From contig CAJUCN010000006.1 of assembly GCA_910585005.1 (NCBI GenBank), positions 144,944-208,943 on the forward strand: a stretch of 64,000 nt of DNA, in the 5' to 3' direction. Numbering within the stretch: position 1 is the first letter of the stretch; the number at the start of each line of letters is the position of its first letter. Below, one piece after another: positions 14,745 to 22,639 of the stretch. Source of the DNA: an uncultured Lachnospiraceae bacterium. Its GTDB lineage: Bacteria; Bacillota; Clostridia; Lachnospirales; Lachnospiraceae. Position numbers and translations under genes: made by a program. The notes below the pieces were generated by a model. It saw nothing but the letters and a program-made list of their open reading frames with translations, had not been told where the DNA came from and did no database searches.

Positions 14745-14856
14745 ATTTGAAAATTTACCACATTGATCATAACATTGAAAATATAATAGGCTTACCAGGG
14801 CAACCGGGAGGGCGGCTTTGCCATTCACTTTGAGTCTTGGAAAGGGGATGGTAAAC

Positions 14857-14943
14857 ATGATTACATATGAGGATTTATTTACCTTTGTAATTATGATATG
14901 CGCTATAATAACATTAGCCAGAAATGGCAAGAACAGAAAGTAA
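14857..14943 (+). CDS. Holin-like type I toxin candidate, 28 aa
   Basis: A single-helix peptide: MITYEDLFTFVIMICAII followed by a polar, basic end (ARNGKNRK). It fits the small holin-like toxins (TxpA/Fst type) of Firmicutes, which insert in the membrane. AAAGGGGA lies upstream of the ATG. The leader contains a GGCAA/TTGCC hairpin that could limit translation. A TATAAT on the opposite strand (14976-14981) could start an antisense RNA over the 3' end, as in known type I systems. Confidence 0.6.
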   Translation: MITYEDLFTFVIMICAIITLARNGKNRK

Positions 14944-14975
14944 CCGCCCCAATACGGCAAACATCAGAGCGACAT

Positions 14976-14995
14976 ATTATACAATAAATTGTATT
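14976..14995 (-). promoter_or_regulatory. Candidate antitoxin-RNA promoter
   Basis: A perfect -10 TATAAT on the minus strand (14976-14981) points back into the toxin gene; no good -35 is seen. It overlaps a 7+7 inverted repeat ATACAAT/ATTGTAT (14980-14995). A transcript would cover the 3' part of the toxin mRNA. Confidence 0.4.
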
Positions 14996-15030
14996 TATGC
15001 ACATGTTATCCACATTTTTTCTAAAAGAGG

Positions 15031-15058
15031 TTGACTTTTGAGAGTTTTGGAATATGCT
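15031..15058 (+). promoter_or_regulatory. Promoter before short terminated leader
   Basis: TTGACT (15031-15036), 16 bp, TATGCT (15053-15058). It lies just upstream of the terminator at 15072-15115 and so would make a leader RNA of about 50 nt unless read-through reaches the gene at 15162. Confidence 0.5.
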
Positions 15059-15071
15059 ATAAGTAACAGAA

Positions 15072-15115
15072 GCTCCCACACCTCTCAACGATGTGTCCAA
15101 TGGGAGCACTTTTTT
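15072..15115 (+). terminator. Terminator in leader of 15162 gene
   Basis: GCTCCCA (15072-15078) pairs with TGGGAGC (15101-15107), followed by AC and six Ts. The loop contains ACACCTCTC/GATGTGT, which can pair in part. Confidence 0.75.
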
Positions 15116-15161
15116 ATACAGAGGATAAAACAAAGCAGAAACCAAAGGAGGACAAGCTTAT

Positions 15162-15557
15162 ATGGGTATAAACAGTCTCGATAAATACTGCATCGGAAAT
15201 GTACTTCGTATTATTGATGATCGAACCATTATTATTAATGTCGGAAGGGAAAAAGGGATTATTGGCAAAAAAATTCAAGTGTATGAGGTTGTTGATACAA
15301 TTAAGGATTTGGAAGGCTGCGACATAGATGTATTCATCTATGTGAAAGACACCCTCGAGATGATTCAGGTTGAAAACAATTACTCTATTTGCAGGAAAAT
15401 GGAATACCGTGAAACAACTTTCAAATTTGCTTTATCACCGCTATTAGAACAGGATAACAAAGAATATATCCCATTAAACATTGACAAGCAAGATATCGCC
15501 CCTCTACATCCCAAAGATCCATTGATCCGGGTCGGGGATCCCGTAAAATTTGCTTGA
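15162..15557 (+). CDS. Unknown accessory protein, 131 aa
   Basis: A soluble, beta-rich protein starting MGINSLDKYCIGNVLR with IIINVGREKGIIGKKIQVYE near residue 24 and PLIRVGDPVKF at the end. The G-R-E-K-G and VGDPV pattern is reminiscent of small barrel folds, but I cannot name a family. AAAGGAGGACAAGC precedes the ATG. Its stop codon overlaps the -35 of the promoter for the Abi-linked RNA, so the two genes are neighbours in one accessory block. Confidence 0.6.
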   Translation: MGINSLDKYCIGNVLRIIDDRTIIINVGREKGIIGKKIQVYEVVDTIKDLEGCDIDVFIYVKDTLEMIQVENNYSICRKMEYRETTFKFALSPLLEQDNKEYIPLNIDKQDIAPLHPKDPLIRVGDPVKFA

Positions 15558-15582
15558 CACTTAATTTTTATAGTGATAAGAT
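15554..15582 (+). promoter_or_regulatory. Strong promoter of the Abi-linked RNA
   Basis: TTGACA (15554-15559), exactly 17 bp, TAAGAT (15577-15582). The -35 overlaps the TGA stop of the preceding gene. Predicted start near 15589. Confidence 0.75.
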
Positions 15583-15588
15583 GGTTAT

Positions 15589-15660
15589 ACAATAGAAATG
15601 GTTGCCGCCTAAGGCGACTGGAGATTACCCTCTTATCATTACATTGATAAGGGGGTTTTT
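15589..15660 (+). ncRNA. abiF-like small RNA upstream of the Abi gene
   Basis: A predicted RNA of about 72 nt between a strong promoter and a strong terminator, 8 nt before the Abi start codon. It can form a 6-bp hairpin GTTGCC/GGCGAC (15601-15618) with loop GCCTAA, a short single-stranded GACTGGAGATTA linker, and the terminator stem. Rfam-type surveys describe an abiF RNA motif next to Abi-family genes; the position and architecture match. I have not run a covariance model, so the name is a proposal. Confidence 0.6.
15628..15660 (+). terminator. Terminator of the Abi-linked RNA
   Basis: CCCTCTTATCA (15628-15638) and TGATAAGGGGG (15645-15655) form an 11-bp stem with one G-T pair, followed by TTTTT. 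Some read-through would be needed to express the Abi gene from the same promoter. Confidence 0.85.
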
Positions 15661-15668
15661 AACTATAC

Positions 15669-16673
15669 ATGAGCAGCATACAATTTGACAAGCCATTTAA
15701 AACCTATGATGAACAGATCTCTATCCTTAGATCTCGCAAAATAATAATAGAAAACCCTATCTTTGCCAAACGGATTTTAAGCAGCCTTTCTTATTATACA
15801 ATTATAAACGGATATAAAAATACTTTTTTATCTGTTCCAGGAAGTGAAAAATTTTCAGAAGGAACAACATTTGAAGATCTATATACGCTACATATAATTG
15901 ACACAAATCTCAACAGTATTATTTTAAAGTATATTTTATATATAGAACGTTACTTAAAGACCCGATTATCCTATTTAGTTTCAGAAAAATATGGTGTTTA
16001 TACTGATACCAGTGATATGTCTAATACTAATCCATCTGATTATTTATTCCGCGACAACTATACTGGTTCAGGACGAAATAATATTTTAAAGAGAATTAAA
16101 GAGGTTCTCACTTCATCCAACCTCAATCAAAGCGTTGCTCATTATGCGAATGATAAAAATCATATTCCCGCCTGGATACTTGTAACTGCTATGCCTCTGG
16201 GATTAGCTATAAAATGGTATACAATTCTAAAATCCACCGATAAACAATCTATTTGTGAACAGTTCATAGAGAGCAATAGCCTATCTGTAGAAGAGAAAAA
16301 GGAATTTATTTTAAAGGCATTCAGCCTGTTAAAGGAATTTCGCAACAGTATAGCACACGGAAATAGAACCTTTAACATAAGCGGCCTTCCAGTACTGCCT
16401 AAAAATGCCTTGCTGTCTCTTTCATATGGAAATATAAGCGCTACTGAATATAATGCTGGATATGGAAAAAACGATACGTTTGCAATTATTCTTATCTGCT
16501 TTATATTACTCAACGATCATTACCTTTTAATAAACTTTTTACAGGATCTGGAATACACCTTAATGCCCTATAAGGAAACCTTAATAAACAATAAAACCAT
16601 TTTTGAAATTTTCAAACTGCCAAATAACACCTTTGACAGATTAAATTCAATGCTAACCAAGCGTTTTTCTTAA
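15669..16673 (+). CDS. Abi family protein (Abi_2/AbiD-F), HEPN type
   Basis: A 334-residue protein with the Abi_2 opening KPFKTYDEQISILRSRKI, then SSLSYYTIINGYK. Near residue 225 EFRNSIAHGNR supplies the R(N)xxxxH motif of HEPN ribonucleases. Such Abi proteins stop phage growth by harming the infected cell, probably by RNA cleavage, and recent work links AbiF-type proteins with adjacent RNAs that restrain them. Here the gene is 8 nt downstream of a terminated small RNA. It lies in a prophage, so it likely defends the lysogen against other phages. Confidence 0.85.
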   Translation: MSSIQFDKPFKTYDEQISILRSRKIIIENPIFAKRILSSLSYYTIINGYKNTFLSVPGSEKFSEGTTFEDLYTLHIIDTNLNSIILKYILYIERYLKTRLSYLVSEKYGVYTDTSDMSNTNPSDYLFRDNYTGSGRNNILKRIKEVLTSSNLNQSVAHYANDKNHIPAWILVTAMPLGLAIKWYTILKSTDKQSICEQFIESNSLSVEEKKEFILKAFSLLKEFRNSIAHGNRTFNISGLPVLPKNALLSLSYGNISATEYNAGYGKNDTFAIILICFILLNDHYLLINFLQDLEYTLMPYKETLINNKTIFEIFKLPNNTFDRLNSMLTKRFS

Positions 16674-16703
16674 TAAGCAATATGTTAATCATAAAGCAAT
16701 GAA

Positions 16704-16835
16704 AAACCGCCCCGATGCTGGAACATCTGAGCGGTAAGTAGTAAGTAACTACACCGGGAATCCCGATATAATTTATCCATGACAAGATGAATTGTATCAT
16801 TTTCCCGGTGCAAAATCAAGCTACCGGGCATTTTT
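16704..16835 (+). promoter_or_regulatory. Integrase 1 leader with three-arm attenuator fold
   Basis: After a hairpin (ACCGC/GCGGT, 16704-16734) come three arms: CACCGGGAA (16752-16760), TTCCCGGTG (16802-16810) and ACCGGG (16823-16828). Arms 1 and 2 pair perfectly over 9 bp; arms 2 and 3 form a terminator-like stem followed by TTTTT (16831-16835). An inner ATAATTTATC/GATGAATTGTAT repeat is also present. The block is nearly repeated before integrase 2 (42786-42867), keeping all three arms. Confidence 0.6.
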
Positions 16836-16862
16836 ATGCTCATTTTTAAGGAGGATGATACT

Positions 16863-17897
16863 ATGGCTACAGCAAAGAAACTACCATCAGGCGCTTACCG
16901 CTGCCTGATATTTGACCACATGGAAGACGGAAAAAGGAAATATAAATCCTTTACTGCCCCAACCAAAAAGGAAGCTGAATATCTTGCTACCCAGTACATT
17001 ATGACAAAGGAAGAGGACAAAAAGAACCCTCAGAACAAAAGCCTGTTTAGTGAAGAATTAGAAAAATATATTACTGCCAAGGAAACGGTTCTCTCACCTG
17101 CCACAATTAGGGGATATCGAAACATACAAAAAATGTTAAAAGAGCATTATCCCACTTTTTGTAATATGAAGATATCTGATATCAGCCAGGAGGATGTTCA
17201 GAATGTTATAAGTAACCTAAGCAAGTCGAAATCACCTAAGACTGTACGCAATTATCATGGGCTTATTTCGTCCGTGATAGGCTCAAATTTAGCTTTAAAC
17301 ACCACTATGCCACAGAAAGTACAACCAGAACTCTATATCCCCTCTGACGGCGAAATACAAGCTTTAGTGGATGCTGTCAGGAATACGGAATTAGAAATAC
17401 CAGTACTTCTTGGCGCATTCTGCATGATGCGGCGTGGTGAGATATGTGGATTATCAATGTCTGACATACAGGGCAACATTATCCACATACACCATTCCCT
17501 TGTGCTGGGGGCAGATAAAGAATGGCATTTGAAAGCGCCTAAGACAGAAACATCCGACAGATACATAGAAGCTCCAGAGTTTGTAATTAACAGAATTAGG
17601 GAAGTTGGGCATATCACAAATTTAAATCCTCATTCGATTACAATTATGTTTCAAAGGGTTCTTGATCGGAACAACATAAATCATTTCAGATTTCATGACT
17701 TACGGCATTATTCGGCATCCATCCGCCATGCCCTTGGCATTCCGGATGCATACATAATGGCAGATGGTGGATGGAGTTCTGACAAAGTTTTAAAATCCGT
17801 ATATCGGCATGCCATGAGTGACCGGAGGAGAGAAATGTCTGAAAAGATAAATTCCCATTTTGGAAAATTATGCAACACGAAATGCAACACGAAATAA
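16863..17897 (+). CDS. int: Tyrosine recombinase (integrase 1)
   Basis: A 344-residue phage integrase that inserts and excises DNA at att sites. N-terminal AP2-like arm-binding domain (SGAYRCLIFDHMEDGKRKY), core-binding domain (about 70-160), catalytic domain with Arg in MMRRGEICGL, HDLRHYSAS (H-x-x-R) and the nucleophile Tyr in VLKSVYRHA. ATG at 16863 follows AAGGAGGATG; a longer frame to 16836 lacks a site. The gene ends in a 12-bp direct repeat encoding CNTKCNTK, about 30 bp from tRNA-Met. Confidence 0.95.
   Translation: MATAKKLPSGAYRCLIFDHMEDGKRKYKSFTAPTKKEAEYLATQYIMTKEEDKKNPQNKSLFSEELEKYITAKETVLSPATIRGYRNIQKMLKEHYPTFCNMKISDISQEDVQNVISNLSKSKSPKTVRNYHGLISSVIGSNLALNTTMPQKVQPELYIPSDGEIQALVDAVRNTELEIPVLLGAFCMMRRGEICGLSMSDIQGNIIHIHHSLVLGADKEWHLKAPKTETSDRYIEAPEFVINRIREVGHITNLNPHSITIMFQRVLDRNNINHFRFHDLRHYSASIRHALGIPDAYIMADGGWSSDKVLKSVYRHAMSDRRREMSEKINSHFGKLCNTKCNTK
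17871..17894 (+). repeat. Arm-type repeat at end of integrase 1
   Basis: Two perfect 12-bp direct repeats TGCAACACGAAA at 17871-17882 and 17883-17894, the last codons of the integrase gene. Paired short direct repeats near att sites are typical arm-type integrase binding sites; compare the TGATACT pairs of the satellite. Confidence 0.55.
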
Positions 17898-17926
17898 AAA
17901 AGTACCACATTTCTGCGATACTTTTT
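17897..17926. terminator. Bidirectional terminator between int 1 and tRNA-Met
   Basis: AAAAAGTA (17897-17904) pairs with TACTTTTT (17919-17926), giving T-runs for both strands: the rightward integrase mRNA and the leftward tRNA transcript. The prophage end should lie within or near this stretch. Confidence 0.6.
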
Positions 17927-17928
17927 AG

Positions 17929-18002
17929 TAGCGAGAGGGGGATTTGAACCCTCGACACTACGGGTATGAACCGTATGCTCTAGCCAACTGAGCTATCTCG
18001 CC
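17929..18002 (-). tRNA. tRNA-Met(CAT)
   Basis: Cloverleaf with acceptor GGCGAGA/TCTCGCT, D-arm AGCTC...GAGC, anticodon stem ACGG/CCGT with loop TTCATAC (anticodon CAT), T-arm GAGGGTTCAAATCCCCC (imperfect) and no encoded CCA. The body looks like elongator Met rather than initiator, which in bacteria has a mismatched first base pair and three G-C pairs in the anticodon stem. Its 3' end faces the integrase and is the probable attB of prophage 1. Confidence 0.9.
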
Positions 18003-18053
18003 ATATTTACTTATCTGCCAGGGAAATACTCCCTTACGGTGGCTTTCGCCAAA

Positions 18054-18126
18054 TGGGACCTATAGGGCTCGAACCTATGACCCTCTGCTTGTAAGGCAGA
18101 TGCTCTCCCAGCTGAGCTAAGATCCC
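18054..18126 (-). tRNA. tRNA-Val(TAC)
   Basis: Acceptor GGGATCT/AGGTCCC (one wobble), D-arm AGCTCAGCTGGGAGAGC, anticodon stem TCTGC/GCAGA with loop CTTACAA (anticodon TAC), T-arm ATAGGTTCGAGCCCTAT. It lies 51 bp upstream of tRNA-Met on the same strand, so both are probably one transcript. Confidence 0.95.
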
Positions 18127-18181
18127 ATGACAGGCTTTTTGCAACCCGCTTTGCTAGTATACTATTTTTTTACAAGGCTTG

Positions 18182-18823
18182 TCAAGTTTTTTTGATAAAA
18201 TTTCTTAAAACAATACTTCCATCTACTGCGTCCGTCCTTTTATGCCCAAAACAAAGCCTTTCCGGGTGCCACTGCACGCCCCAAACGGGAAGATAACGGT
18301 GTTCTAATCCCTCCACTACGCCATCAGCGGCAAACTGTGTATAGAGAATCCCGCATCCCGGCAGATCCACTCCCTGATGATGAGCGCTGTTTACCGCAAA
18401 TTTCTTTCCATACAATCTGCCAAGAACCCCGATCCCCTCGGTCCTGGTGTCATGCACCTGGTCTTTTCCAAGATATTCATGCTGATGTGCTGTGCTTAAA
18501 TCCTGAACCATGTCCCCGCCAAAAAAAATATTGATCAGTTGCATACCTTTACACACCCCAAACACAGGCTTTCTGTCCAACACAAAAGCCTTTAAAATGG
18601 TGAGCTGTATCCGATCCAGCACGGGATCAAAGGCCCTCGTTCCCTTTTGTAATTGCCCAAATAGCCTTGGGTCAATATCTCCGCCTCCGGGCAGCAGCAA
18701 TCCGTCAAAGCCTAATGTGCTGGGGACATGCAGTGTCGTCACCGGACAAGCCCCCAGCAGATTAAGAGCCGTTTCGTAATGAGTCGTTTTCCCTTGTTCC
18801 CCGGCTATTAAAATCCTTTTCAA
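18182..18823 (-). CDS. Gamma-glutamyl-GABA hydrolase-like amidotransferase
   Basis: A 213-residue class I glutamine amidotransferase of the PuuD type, which removes gamma-linked glutamate from small amides. The nucleophile Cys is in FGVCKGMQL near residue 95, and the catalytic His/Glu pair is in GVQWHPERL near residue 188; LLLPGGGDIDP is the oxyanion-side loop. It starts with TTG at 18823 behind GGGAG. Last gene of the leftward run that begins with the beta-glucosidase; partner unknown. Confidence 0.85.
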   Translation of the reverse strand: MKRILIAGEQGKTTHYETALNLLGACPVTTLHVPSTLGFDGLLLPGGGDIDPRLFGQLQKGTRAFDPVLDRIQLTILKAFVLDRKPVFGVCKGMQLINIFFGGDMVQDLSTAHQHEYLGKDQVHDTRTEGIGVLGRLYGKKFAVNSAHHQGVDLPGCGILYTQFAADGVVEGLEHRYLPVWGVQWHPERLCFGHKRTDAVDGSIVLRNFIKKT

Positions 18824-18890
18824 ATGTTCTCCCTGCCAGCATCATGAATTCCATATTACATTATTATATGCAGGAATGATCCATTGTTTC

Positions 18891-21680
18891 CTATATGATT
18901 TCTTCCAATGCCCTATGAAACCGGAAGCAGATCTCCTTCGGTACAAGGCCGCTTTGCCCAAAAAACAGTCTAAGCACAGAGTACTTATTTTTAAGCTCAA
19001 CGGTCTTTTCTATGGTATGCCACTTTCCCTCTGTGCCATGAAAGGTAAAGACCGCATTAGGAACGCTCTGGTAAAACAAGGTAACAGGCATTTGCGCTAA
19101 CTCTCCAAGCTCTGACTTTGCCTTTAAGGATACCTGATATTCCCCCAGCCTTTGCAGGTCAAGTGCGAAGGTAAAGCCACAGCCCTTTTCTGCACTGACA
19201 TCGCTTAAATCAATGGCAATCTCTTCATCCACCTGATAATAGACAACATCCTGATCCTGTTCTGTGACATATTCCGATTCACCTGCCACCTCTACCATAA
19301 CTGGATTTTCGTTCATCCGGTTATAGGCCTGGGTCTTCATCAAAAAGCGGCAGATGTTTCCTGCATTCCGTTGAAGCTCCCCAAGGGCAAGGGTTCCATT
19401 TTCCAGGGATGCTAATGTATTATCCTGCACGTCGCTGGCGTCCGACTGTTCACAGACCATATAAATGTCATTTTGCGACCGTGCCATTGCTGCAAAGTTA
19501 TTCTTATCCGGAGGACATATTTGCTCTGGAGGGCATATTTCCTCATTAATCCCTGCCCACCAGTCTGTCATCACAATACCGTCAAATTTCCATTCTTCCC
19601 GCAGGATCACCGTATTTAAATCATAACTTCCAGCGGTCCAGAGCCCGTTTACTGCCCCGTAAGTAGTCATCACGCTGTCCGCTCCCCCTTCTTTCACAGC
19701 AATTTCAAATCCCTTTAGATAGATCTCCCGCAAGGCCCTCTCAGATACCACGCTGTTTAACTTATGGCGGCTGGTTTCCTGATTGTTGGCGCAAAAATGT
19801 TTCAGGGTTCCTGTGACGCCAGCGCTTTGGAGCGCCTTGACCTGCACTGCAGCCATCTTCCCTGTAAGCAGAGGATCCTCCGAAAAGTATTCAAAATTTC
19901 TTCCGTTTAAAGGATGTCTATGGATATTGATTCCCGGGCCCAGCAACACTTCTACCCTGTTTTTTACCATTTCTATTCCCGTAAACCCATACAATTCCCC
20001 AACCAACGATGTATTAAAGGTACAGGCAAGCAATGTCCCGTTAGGCAGGCTAAACGCCTTCATTCCGCTGTCAAGACGCATACCGGAAGGGCCATCATCA
20101 CAACACCCGCATGGAATGCCATAATTTATCAAATTTTCAGACACGCCCCCGAAAGCTGCCGCCGTTCCAGGGGTAACTCTGGGGCTTCCCATCCCTTCTC
20201 CACGGATGATACAGGACAGATCCCATGGGCTTAACTGGGCGATGAAAGTTTCCATAGATACCTTTCCCTCTTTTACATCCGAAAGCCGGTACCCCTGGTC
20301 TCCAGTTATTTCAAATCCTTTCGGAATATTGGAATGTCTTTTTTGCAAAGGACTGGTTCTCCTCACCGGAACCTCTTCCATCACCATAAAGACTTTTCCC
20401 TCTTCATCCGCGGCAGGTTTCATTCTCTGAAATGCCTTTACCGGCGCAAGAGCCTGGGAACATTGTTCTAAAAGCAATGTCTTTTCCATTGTAAATCTTC
20501 CGGCTTCCCTTAAATCCCTTACGCTGTTTCCCACCAGGACTACATATTCCCCGCTCTCCAGCACATAAGAAGAAACATGTCCGCTTACTCCTGTTTCATC
20601 ATAGGAAGCAAAGCTCTCAAATGGAACTTCCAGGTAAACCCTGTCTTTTTCCAAAGGCGCCAGTTCCCTGGTCTTTTCAAATCCGGCAAGCGTCTTATCT
20701 GGTTTTCCCAGCTTCCCCATCGGCGCATGGACATACACCTGAACAGCTTCTTTTCCCGGATAATTCCCTGTATTTTGAACTTCTACCTCTAACTTTATGA
20801 CCTGTCCTGTAACTGTAAATTTCTTGATTGCTATAGAAAATGAAGTGTAAGACAGACCAAAACCAAAAGGATAGCGTACACGATCCTTTGCCACCGTCTC
20901 GAAATACCGATATCCCACATAAATATCTTCCGCATAAAGATCCTCCTCCAGATTGCCAAAATTAGCGTGAGAAGGGTAATCCTCCACCTTATATGCAATG
21001 GTATCCGAAAGTTTCCCGGAAGGGGACACTTTGCCTGTGAGCACATCCACTGTTCCCAGGCCTCCTACCATACCTCCCTGCCATGCGTAAAGAACAGCAT
21101 CCGGCCGGTATTGATCCACAAATCCCATATCCATAATATTGCCCACATTCAAAATCACGATCATTTTGTCAAATCCTGCCCGGACCTTTAAAAGCATATC
21201 TTCTTCCACTTCTGTAAGAAGATATGAACCAGCGCCATTAAAATTATCCTGATCCTCCCCAGCCGTCCGGCCGATGATCACAAGCGCATATTCCGATTCC
21301 TTTGCCGTTTCCAAAACCAGCTCCTGTGAAAGGGGCATTTCTTTCTGGCACCATGGTTCATTTCCCCACCCGATGCCTTCATCAAAGGGATTTTCCTTTT
21401 CCCACTCCCGATAGACATTAAGAAGTTTTTGGTTTACGGTTACCCCCTCTTCCATAAGCAGCGCGTCTAAAATCCCTATCACCTTATCAACATTGACCAT
21501 TCCGCCTGATCCGGTTCCACTCTTATAATAATGTGTCTGGATTCTCCCGAACACCGCTACCTTCGCCCCCTGGGGCAATGGGAGCACATTTTCTCTATTC
21601 TCAAGAAGCACCTGCCCTTCCGCCACAGCATTCCTTGCGGTTTTAAAATACCTGTCAAGATCCAAGATCATTTTTTCCAT
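18891..21680 (-). CDS. GH3 beta-glucosidase with permuted domains
   Basis: A 929-residue glycoside hydrolase family 3 enzyme that cleaves terminal beta-glucosides. The domain order is reversed from most GH3 enzymes: the alpha/beta sandwich domain first (ARNAVAEGQVLLENRENVLPLP; GRTAGEDQDNFNG; about 1-280), a fibronectin-type domain (about 285-400), then the TIM-barrel (about 480-800) with GPGINIHRHPLNGRNFE, KHFCANNQE and the nucleophile Asp in VMTDWW. A beta-rich tail follows. No signal peptide, so cytoplasmic. The reversed order is known from Ruminococcus albus-type enzymes. ATG at 21680 after AAGGAAAA. Confidence 0.9.
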   Translation of the reverse strand: MEKMILDLDRYFKTARNAVAEGQVLLENRENVLPLPQGAKVAVFGRIQTHYYKSGTGSGGMVNVDKVIGILDALLMEEGVTVNQKLLNVYREWEKENPFDEGIGWGNEPWCQKEMPLSQELVLETAKESEYALVIIGRTAGEDQDNFNGAGSYLLTEVEEDMLLKVRAGFDKMIVILNVGNIMDMGFVDQYRPDAVLYAWQGGMVGGLGTVDVLTGKVSPSGKLSDTIAYKVEDYPSHANFGNLEEDLYAEDIYVGYRYFETVAKDRVRYPFGFGLSYTSFSIAIKKFTVTGQVIKLEVEVQNTGNYPGKEAVQVYVHAPMGKLGKPDKTLAGFEKTRELAPLEKDRVYLEVPFESFASYDETGVSGHVSSYVLESGEYVVLVGNSVRDLREAGRFTMEKTLLLEQCSQALAPVKAFQRMKPAADEEGKVFMVMEEVPVRRTSPLQKRHSNIPKGFEITGDQGYRLSDVKEGKVSMETFIAQLSPWDLSCIIRGEGMGSPRVTPGTAAAFGGVSENLINYGIPCGCCDDGPSGMRLDSGMKAFSLPNGTLLACTFNTSLVGELYGFTGIEMVKNRVEVLLGPGINIHRHPLNGRNFEYFSEDPLLTGKMAAVQVKALQSAGVTGTLKHFCANNQETSRHKLNSVVSERALREIYLKGFEIAVKEGGADSVMTTYGAVNGLWTAGSYDLNTVILREEWKFDGIVMTDWWAGINEEICPPEQICPPDKNNFAAMARSQNDIYMVCEQSDASDVQDNTLASLENGTLALGELQRNAGNICRFLMKTQAYNRMNENPVMVEVAGESEYVTEQDQDVVYYQVDEEIAIDLSDVSAEKGCGFTFALDLQRLGEYQVSLKAKSELGELAQMPVTLFYQSVPNAVFTFHGTEGKWHTIEKTVELKNKYSVLRLFFGQSGLVPKEICFRFHRALEEII

Positions 21681-21726
21681 AGTTTTTCCTTTCCTTATCC
21701 CTTTTTATCTGTCCTATGCCTTTTGC

Positions 21727-22638
21727 CTAGTCCAGGGAAAGAAGATCAAAAAAATCAGATCCTCCCATTTGTTCCAAGCGGTAGCGCATCAGATAACCTT
21801 TCATTTCCGGGTAACTTTCCCCCATTTCTGATAAAATGGCATCATAATTTTCTTCCGTGACGCAGCCTGACCTGAGAAAAGTCTCGTAATAATCCTGCTC
21901 ATTCCCATGCTCCTGATACACAACTTCCCAGGCTGCCTCTGAGATGCAGCCCTTGGTATGATCCTTTAAATAATCCATCAGTTCCCGGGCAAATTCCTCT
22001 TCAAGCCCTGTCGGATTTAACAAGCGAAGATAACACAGCCGCGACTTTTCCCGCCTTCTTTCCGCCAGGTACAAGTCCATATTTGCCATAATGTCCTCTT
22101 CTCCACAGTAGACCATCTTTGTATAACCGTCCTCATCGGGCTGTGCTAAAAATTCCCGTAGTTTTACATCATAACGCCAGATCCACTGTTTGCTCCCTGC
22201 CTCTTCCGGCACGAGCAGGTATTCCGTCTCCAGCTTTACAGGGACTGTTCCAAGCAGGATGCCCACCTGGCGTTCCTCTTCCTGGCAGTTGGGGTCATCC
22301 GGACAGGTAAAGATCCCTGCAAGGGCATGGCAATCTTTAAAGACTCCTTTTCCAAAACTGATAGCCTGTCCCGGCAGCCACACATGGGTAAGATTGCCGC
22401 AATAGGCAAAAGCCCAGTCACCAATTTGTCTAAGCCCCGAAGGAAGGGTAATCTCTTTAAGCTGCCGGCAGCTTAAGAACACCTTTCTCTCAATTGCAGT
22501 TACCAAAACGCCCTCTACTTCATCCGGTATCTTCACCTTGCCCTCCATGACCCTGCATGAAGTAACCACTGCTTCCCCGTCCCGGATGCGGACATGTAGT
22601 TTTCCCCCTGTAATTTCCAGCTCCATTTCCTTATCCAT
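21727..22638 (-). CDS. BspA-type leucine-rich-repeat protein
   Basis: A 303-residue protein. Residues 35-110 carry three LRR_5-type repeats (GVLVTAIERKVFLSCRQLKEITLPSGLRQIG pattern: 'IG.WAF..C.NL'). The rest is helical and lacks repeats. No signal peptide, so it is likely intracellular, unlike surface BspA proteins. It is 1 nt downstream of the MoxR-type ATPase and so belongs to the same operon; it may be an adaptor of that ATPase/VWA pair. Confidence 0.7.
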   Translation of the reverse strand: MDKEMELEITGGKLHVRIRDGEAVVTSCRVMEGKVKIPDEVEGVLVTAIERKVFLSCRQLKEITLPSGLRQIGDWAFAYCGNLTHVWLPGQAISFGKGVFKDCHALAGIFTCPDDPNCQEEERQVGILLGTVPVKLETEYLLVPEEAGSKQWIWRYDVKLREFLAQPDEDGYTKMVYCGEEDIMANMDLYLAERRREKSRLCYLRLLNPTGLEEEFARELMDYLKDHTKGCISEAAWEVVYQEHGNEQDYYETFLRSGCVTEENYDAILSEMGESYPEMKGYLMRYRLEQMGGSDFFDLLSLD

Positions 22639-22639
22639 C

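Larger units (their letters stand above)
1..17928. mobile_element. Prophage 1 (right-hand part), integrated at tRNA-Met
   Basis: The block carries leftward phage early genes (methylases, ASCH, Rad52-like annealing protein, NinB-like, HNH-like, replication protein, many small orphans), a divergent repressor region, accessory genes and a tyrosine integrase whose 3' end is about 30 bp from the 3' end of tRNA-Met(CAT). That is the usual arrangement of a tRNA-targeting prophage. The left end, with structural and lysis genes and the second att site, is outside the window, so I cannot tell whether it is complete. The right boundary is inferred from the integrase and tRNA positions, because only one att copy can be seen. 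Confidence 0.85.
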
